Notes under the pieces: model-generated
The model's input: the letters and a program-made list of their open reading frames with translations, nothing else
The model's database searches: none
Told to the model about the DNA's origin: nothing
Translations under genes and position numbers: made by a program
In this document: positions 58,298 to 64,000 of the stretch, in pieces
Layout of the letters: the number at the start of each line of letters is the position of its first letter
Numbering within the stretch: the stretch's first letter is position 1
Source of the DNA: Symbiodinium natans
Taxonomy: Eukaryota; Sar; Dinophyceae; Suessiales; Symbiodiniaceae
Direction: 5' to 3'
DNA length: 64,000 nt
NCBI GenBank assembly: GCA_905221605.1
Contig: CAJNDS010000046.1
Span: 62,001-126,000, forward strand

Positions 58298-58744
58298 ATG
58301 ATGCCCCACCCCGCCGCAGCACCATGGGCACCGTTCGCAGTGACTGCGGCATGCCTCCTTGCGGCAGGATGGATGGGTTGAGGGTAAAGGGTTAAGGGTT
58401 TGGTGAAGTTTTTTGGTTGGGATGCCAGGACGTCACACTTCAACCACGAATATAATGCAGGAACATCTTGCAGATGGTTCAAACTAGTTACAGCTTCGGC
58501 CCACTCTTCAGACCCGATTTTTAAGCTGACGGACGGGTTCAAAGTCGGCGGGGCTTTGGCGGTGCCCCTGTCACTTCCAATCAAGGATGCGCAGTGCGGT
58601 GGCAAAGCTCCCTGGCCCTGGATCTGGGTTGAGGGTGGAGGGTTTAGTGTTGAGGAGGGTTGAGGGTCACTCGGGTTGTAGGGTAGGACCTCAGGAGTTT
58701 GGTCTTCAGGGTTGAAGCAGAGGGCAAAGTCCAACTCGTGTTGA
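58298..58744 (+). CDS. Small secreted protein, about 98 aa
   Basis: A compact model of three exons. Exon 1, 58298-58371, encodes MMPHPAAAPWAPFAVTAACL, a signal peptide, and ends with a GA donor (GATGGG) in phase 2. Exon 2, 58429-58627, is 199 nt, unusually long here, and reads TSHFNHEYNAGTSCRWFKLV then TASAHSSDPIFKLTDGFKVG and GALAVPLSLPIKDAQCGGKA, ending PWPWIW before a GTTGAG donor. Exon 3, 58721-58744, reads RAKSNSC then TGA. Three or four Cys could form disulphides. No family is recognised. A long minus-strand frame over the same bases is a shadow. Confidence 0.6.
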
Positions 58745-58871
58745 GCGCTTAGGATATGCCGTAGACCTCAAATGTCAAAAGCCCTCTACATGTACGTTGG
58801 ATGGACAAAATCGTGCATGACCCGACAGACGAAAAGCATGACACCTTAACTAAAAGCCTGACACCTCAACT

Positions 58872-58890
58872 AGCACACACACACACACAC
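58872..58890. repeat. CA microsatellite
   Basis: About nine CA units, between two genes. Confidence 0.9.
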
Positions 58891-59177
58891 TCCCCTCACC
58901 CCTATGTTTTGAGTGTTGACATGCATGGCTGATGCAGGATTTCGGTCATTCGCGCGCATGCCTTTCGTGCCGGTATTGAGGAACCAATGTGAAGATCCAG
59001 CGTTGGAAGGGATGGTTTCGTGCGGGTCTGTTTAATCTTTTCAAGACATGCTTTTAGGGTCATGAAAAGGGTCCATGGCTTGGTGTTTTGATTGTGTTCC
59101 CCTGCTTGTTGCTGATTTTGCCTGCTTTCGCAGTGTTTGTTGTTGTTTAATGCTCCATTCGCAATTGGTGCGCGCAG

Positions 59178-60286
59178 TTCTGTGGGGAGCTCTGGGATAT
59201 CAAGGTGGAAATCGAGTTGTCTTTGGACTTGGTTTCGGTGCGGCATGGATTTAAGTTTGTGGTGTGGGGGTTGACGATTTTGCAGCGTTGAGTTCTATAG
59301 TGGGGGGGGGGGGGGGGGGGGGGGGGGGTGTCCTGGTGTCACTCACGGGACCGGGTTTGAATTTCAGCCGTTTGGGCAAACTTCGAACCTGGCGTCTACT
59401 TTGTGCAGGCTCCACAGTGCGTCTCACACGATTGAAATGCTTGAAACCCTCTCTCCAGGAGCACAGCGGTACGGGGTGAATGCTTCTATTTCATTGTTCG
59501 CACAGCTATACTAAACCCTCCCATCATAAACCCAACCCAAAACCCCAAGACACACCTTTCCACCTGAGCCCCTGGACTTGCACCTCAGAGCATAGCAGGG
59601 CAGATCGCACGCAGCGATGTCCCGCCACAGTCTGGGATGTTCTCGACATGTTGCATGTATTGTGTACGTCCAATAACTAGTGAGATGATTTATATAGGGC
59701 TGCTTAGGATTAGGGAGGGTTCTGTATGGGAGGGGGGGGGTGGGTCATATAGCGGTGTTGTTCACGTGAACCACCAGCTAGCCGTATACTACGCTGATCG
59801 TAGCAGCAACTGTCCATCATGTTGGTGGGACTGGCTTCGGGAAGCAGTGGAGGATAGCCCATTCTCACTCTGATGTCACAGTGTCGTTCGAGAACCTTCT
59901 CGAAAAAAGGCTGCGGAACAGCCTTGAAGCACGCATGGGGCATACTGTTGTTCACAGCGGCCTCGTTGTAAGCAGCCGAAAAACTAGAAAATTAAGGGGT
60001 CATTTCTGCCAGAAAGATCCCTCTGCATAATTATTGCTGGAATCGCCCACTTGTTCTCAAATCACGGGGTTCCCCCCCCCCCCCCCCCACGGGTCCTCCC
60101 CGTAAGGGTCCTCCCCGTAAGATTCTTCCCTGCAAGGGTCTTCCCCGAAAAGGTCCTCCCTGTAAGGGGTCTCCCTGCAAGGGGACCTCCGTAAGGGTCT
60201 TCCCCCAAAAGCCAACCCCCAGCTTCTCGAAGGTTCCCACCGGCAAGCCTGCCGCCCCTGCCGAGCCACCGCATCCAAACTTCTAG
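59178..60286 (+). CDS. Unrecognised small multi-exon protein
   Basis: The family is unknown. Exons: from 59178 (FCGELWDIKVEIELSLDLVS), 59368-59408 (PFGQTSNLASTLC, GC donor), 59589-59663 (SIAGQIARSDVPPQSG then MFSTCCMYC, donor GTACGT), from 59778 (LAVYYADRSSNCPSCWWDWL then REAVED), 59882-59967 (SFENLLEKRLRNSLEARMGH, donor GTAAGC) and 60233-60286 (VPTGKPAAPAEPPHPNF, TAG). The last two join in phase 0. The frame at 59778 closes with TGA at 59871-59873, just before the exon at 59882, so either there are two genes or a very short intron. An exon near 58940 (ISVIRAHAFRAGIE, GA donor) may precede. Confidence 0.5.
59302..59328. repeat. Poly-G tract (27 G)
   Basis: A pure G run; its length is likely to vary and to be error-prone in sequencing. 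Confidence 0.93.
60091..60209. repeat. 15-bp minisatellite (8 units)
   Basis: Units such as GGGTCCTCCCCGTAA repeat eight times, one unit being 14 bp. On the minus strand every frame reads as a five-residue repeat (for example LTGRT). It lies in the intron before the last exon of the 59178-60286 gene, next to a run of C. Confidence 0.93.
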
Positions 60287-61042
60287 CGAGGAGCTGTGAG
60301 AAACAAGCGCCGGCGGTTTAGGCTTAAGGGTTTGGGGTTTGGGGTTCAGGGCTCGGGGCTTTTGATGAGCTGACCACTACGCACCCAAAACCCTGTTTAC
60401 GGTGCTTCCTTGGTACCTCTCTCCATAATCCTACCGCGGCACGACAAGCGGAACCGAACCCTTTCCCTAAACCCACAGTTTAAGATTTTAGAGGTTTTTT
60501 TTCGGCGTCGGGGGGCTAGGGGGTTAAGGCGTTAATTACACCGTGAAAGCTTTAGGGATTTAAGACGTTACGGGCTCTGGGCCTTTCGCGGCACCATTTG
60601 GCAGAGACCCAAGCATTCACACCGCAAAATCTCGCACAGTTGCAGGGCGTAAACGGTTAGTACCCTAAACCCTAAACCCTAAACCCTCAACCCTAAACCC
60701 TAAACCCTAAACCCTTTAAGGTAATACCGTCCATGTAGCCCAACCCCCTCAACCTTGAGCTCTCATCCCTACAGTCCCTGAAACCCTCAGTCCCCGCGAT
60801 GATTTGTTTCTTGCTAACCTCAAAACCCGGAACCCTAGAGCCTGAACCCCAAAGCCCTGAACCCTAAACCCTAAACCCTAAACCCTCTAAACCCTATAAA
60901 CCCTATAAGCCCTATAAACCCTATAAACCCTATAAACCCTATAAGCCCTATAAACCCTATAAACCCTATAAACCCTATAAACCCTATAAACCCTAAATCC
61001 TAAACCCCTATAAACCCTAAACCCTAGAACCCATCTTGCCAG
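60287..61042. other. Spacer or 5' introns with one exon candidate
   Basis: A likely exon at 60605-60648 (TQAFTPQNLAQLQG, donor GTAAAC) may belong to the next gene. CCCTAAA arrays lie at 60661-60715 and 60861-60890. Nothing else is recognised. Confidence 0.45.
60892..60990. repeat. Nonamer array CCCTATAAA
   Basis: About eleven units with occasional CCCTATAAG. It is the complement of the TTTATAGGG array at 6570-6633. Confidence 0.94.
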
Positions 61043-64000
61043 GCGGTTTACATCAACAACTGCCAGTGGGGTTTGCACGGTCCGATCGAGGCAGCTCGGT
61101 CCCCTAAACCCTAAACCCTAAACCCTAAACCCCAAACCCCGCGACCAAAAACCCCCCTCCAACGTGGTTTCGGGTTTAGCGGCTCAGGGGTTAGGGGTTT
61201 AGGATTGAGGGTTTAGGCTTTAGGGTTTAAAGGGTTCAGGTTTTTGGGTTTTGGGTTTTGGGTTTATGGTGTTGGGTGTTGGGTTTGGGGTTTAGTTTCG
61301 GGTTTTGCGGCTTCGCGTTTTGGGAATCTTACATAGTACGGACCTCTGAGTTTAGACCGCCCAAGTGGGGAGCAATTCGGAATCTCGATTCTCAACGACG
61401 CCCGAAACCTTAAAACCGAAACCTTGTATAAACCATAATTGGTACACCCTGCATGGTCCCTATACAAACACTCACAACAGTGAAGCCGTAAGCCCCAACA
61501 ACCCCTACCCACTCAACCCATAGCCCCATTATCCAGACCTTGGTTAGGGTTTCGGGTTTTCGGCTTTGGTGTTAGGGTTTGGGTTTCGGGTTTAGGGGTT
61601 TCGGGTTTAGGGTTTAGTGCACTTTAAACCCTAAACCCCAAACAGTCACCCCTGAAATCCCAGACCCAACTGCGGTAGGTCTTCAGCAGGCGGTGTGTGG
61701 CCATGTACATTGCTGGCCTGCCGCCGGCTCAAACTGTTTGGAGACAGTGTTACAGGGTTTGGAGTTTACGGGGTGTATGTAGGCCTTGTAGGATTAATGA
61801 TTCTATTTGCCTTGTCGCGTTTTTTACCGGGCATGCAGGGTTTGTGGGGTTGGCTGGGGTTAATAAGGCTTAAACATGGTTGAGGCGAGTTTGGCGGGCC
61901 TGTGTGGCCTTTGGGCGCCCCGCCTCCTACGACCCCCTTAAGTCTTGCTGTTGACCAGAGTTCCGAAACCGTAAGCCTCCAACACTAAACCCTTAGAAAA
62001 GGCACCTGTCGGGCCGAGGGGACAAAGCACAGAAGGAGTGGGAGAAGTTGCTTCTCCGAAGTGATCAACAAATCCTTCTGCTATGGGTATTCTGGTTCCC
62101 CTAAACCCTAAACCCTAAACCCTAAACCCTAAACCCTAAACCCTAAACCCTAAACCCTAAACCCTAAACCCTAAACCCTAAACCCTAAACCCTAAACCCT
62201 AAACCCTAACGGAAGCCCTAAGTTTGAGGGATATAGGGTTTTGGAGTTGGGTGTTGAGGCTTTCCGATGTAGGGTTCAAGGGGCTTTAGCCTTGCACCCT
62301 AAACCCCGAACCCTTAATTAGATTCCTGTCGGGCTCCCGAAGAGTGTCCCTTTTTTCAAGCGTTGGTTAGGGTTTGGGCTCTAGAGAGTTTAGGGTTCAA
62401 GGTCTTCCGGGCTCTGAGCTCAAGGCCCATCTGCTCGAACCTCCTCTTCCATGCCTGGGGTGAAGACATCTTCATCGACCAGTGTATGATGGCGCATGCC
62501 CCGGGAAACTGCGGGGGGCGTGGTCGTAGAGGCTGGTCAGGGAGCCAAGCAGTTGCTTGGGGTGCAGGGTTCAAGGTTTAGGGCTTGAGGTCTAGGAAGT
62601 CTCGGGTATGAAGGCTGTTATCCGAAGGCCCATGGAATTTCAAGCCCCGGAACCCTGTATCGCTTGAAGTCGAGGCAGTGTATGAAGCACATCCAGCAGC
62701 CATCAACCTCACCCACAAGCCCAAAGTCATTTAGCCCCATGGCCACGTGGACTTCTTCCAGGTACTTCGCCGGAACTTCAGAAAATCCGTGGTCCGGGGT
62801 TGGTTAAAGGGCCCAGGTTGTCCTAGATATTGGAGTCCCATTTCCTCCAGGACACGAGGAAACGGGCCCCCCCATGTTCAGGTGAAAACATGACCTCAAT
62901 CCAGAATCTAGAGAACATGACCATGAAATTCCCTGGCACCCTACATGAGGCAGCAAGCATGGACTCCCCAGGCTTTATGTCAGGCCATGGGGCGCATCAG
63001 TCTCAAGGGCTTCGAGAGCTTTGCAAACTGAAGCTGCCAGGATGTGAGGTAGTTGACGCCGAAGCCTTGGACTAAACCCTAAGTGGCCCTAAGTCCTACA
63101 TCCTACACCCGACTCAGTAAGCCCCAAACCCTGCAACCCCCCCCCCCCCCCCCCCCCCCTCCCAAGGAGTTGGGCCTGACCCGGGTCAATGAGTTCGATG
63201 TGATGAGCGAGATCGCCCGGACGCCCATGAATGTTGCCGCAGTCTCCTTGGGAAGTATGTCACAGTATCCTCTTGTTTAGATACCATACGGGACCATACG
63301 ACGTCTTGTTACATTGAAAGTGCCCTTTGTCCATGTTGGTTCACAGGGGAGAACAGGTTATGAGTCGTGAATGTGCAAGGCAGCCAGGGGGTAGTGTCTT
63401 GTTTTAGTCCTTAGGATCCTGGAAAGAGCTTCTGGAGGGGGATGCTGTGACAAGCTAAGTTAGGGTTTAGGGTTTGGGGTTTAGGGTTATATGCTAGAAG
63501 GTTACACTTCCAGTGCATGCTTTGAGCGACAGTTCGCAGGGGTCCTCCTTCCACCGCCTGCCCAGGCGTGCGGCGATCAACCGGCTCCCTGCGGACAGAC
63601 GGACACCACGTTCCATCCTTTTAAGAACGCTCGAGGCTCAGCATTATATCTGCAATTTTCGTAGGCTCTATTTATCAAGCCCATTTATTAAAACCTCCAA
63701 GTGAGCAATGCACTGCGGCCTTAGGGTTGAGGCGGTAGAGGGACCTCAATTCTCAACTCAGGGTTGTGGCATCCGCCTTGGACTCCACAAGGGGCTTGAT
63801 GCGACACCCAAGCTCATTCGGCGCCCATTTCTGTCATCCAATCATCCATCAAAGTCACTTTGACATAAGCCGTCTTGAGTTTCAGGGTAGGAGCTGCAGC
63901 ACGGGGGGACATGACTTGGGAGAGCTCCAATCTTCTGAGCCTGCGAGCTGGTCTACATGGTTTCGACCCGACTTTTGCCAAGGTGGAGAAATGGTTTGCA
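61043..64000 (+). CDS. Unrecognised multi-exon protein, runs off the window
   Basis: The family is unknown, but the exons keep phase well: 61043-61090 (AVYINNCQWGLHGPIE, GC donor), 61997-62086 (SGRGDKAQKEWEKLLLRSDQ then QILLLW), 62402-62551 (VFRALSSRPICSNLLFHAWG then EDIFIDQCMMAHAPGNC), 62735-62761 (PHGHVDFFQ, donor GTACTT), 62851-63048 (66 codons, contains SIQNLENMTMKFPGTLHEAA), 63167-63254 (ELGLTRVNEFDVMSEIARTP, donor GTATGT), 63514-63700 (HALSDSSQGSSFHRLPRRAA..., donor GTGAGC) and from 63762 (VVASALDSTRGLMRHPSSFG). From about 63886 two frames are open to the window end: the continuation of that exon, and one reading DMTWESSNLLSLRAGLHGFD. An exon near 61690 is probable but open in three frames. 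Confidence 0.58.
62102..62209. repeat. Long CCCTAAA array (about 15 units)
   Basis: A perfect array in an intron of the last gene. The frame of exon 61997 would close at its first TAA, so the true donor is upstream (GTATTC at 62087). Confidence 0.95.
63137..63159. repeat. Poly-C tract before an acceptor
   Basis: A run of 23 C followed by TCCCAAG at the acceptor of exon 63167-63254. It would serve as the pyrimidine tract. Confidence 0.9.

Noticed and set aside
58288..58734. 148-codon open frame on the minus strand
   Set aside because: It is the antisense of the signal-peptide gene at 58298-58744. It is Pro-rich from repeat-like words and has no matching splice or family evidence.
17458..62209. 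TTTAGGG arrays as true chromosome ends
   Set aside because: The arrays are short, occur in both orientations throughout and are flanked by genes and introns, so they are interstitial.

Overview
This window looks like nuclear DNA from a dinoflagellate. I cannot name the genus. Four things point there. (1) Coding sequence is cut into many short exons (about 14-260 nt) on one strand (+), separated by long introns. (2) Where homology fixes the exon edges, donors are a mix of GT, GC and GA with AG acceptors, the donor set reported for dinoflagellates. (3) The introns are largely built from the telomere-type heptamer TTTAGGG, its complement CCCTAAA and many drifted forms. (4) Small inverted-repeat elements sit inside introns. 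No prokaryotic operon, rRNA, tRNA, CRISPR array or autonomous transposon is visible. No spliced-leader relic is convincing.

Exons were found by eye from splice signals, open frames and matching intron phases. Two genes are secure because family motifs run through consecutive exons. A CaCA-superfamily cation exchanger (exons 6149-12595) shows the alpha-2 repeat and the C-terminal membrane segments. A metallo-beta-lactamase-fold hydrolase (exons 50758 to about 58223) keeps every metal-binding motif in order over 12 or more exons. The other gene models are unrecognised families with lower confidence. In the secure genes some attractive open frames with good splice signals fall inside introns, so single exons elsewhere can be wrong.

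Layout: 302-3826, an unassigned exon series (perhaps the 5' part of the exchanger). 6149-12595, exchanger. 14033-17161, a multi-exon gene with a long last exon. 18640-20397, an unknown gene. 21237-23672, a secreted or membrane protein beginning with a signal peptide. 24407-27905 and 29325-39937, charged, coiled-coil-type genes made of many tiny exons. 40057-40959, 41477-44817, 45260-47208 and 47402-48052, unknown genes, the last Cys-rich. 48766-49922 and 58298-58744, small secreted proteins with clear signal peptides. 50758-58223, hydrolase. 59178-60286, unknown. 61043 to the window end, an unknown gene running off the edge. All lie on the + strand, as in a unidirectional dinoflagellate gene cluster; nothing suggests that they share a pathway.

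The most interesting signal is in the introns. Many open with G-rich TTTAGGG-type sequence and close with C-rich CCCTAAA-type sequence, so a transcript could fold the intron into a stem that brings its splice sites together. Two inverted-repeat families leave recognisable target duplications (4 bp and 3 bp), and one relative appears to have grown a telomeric array from an internal TTTAGG seed.
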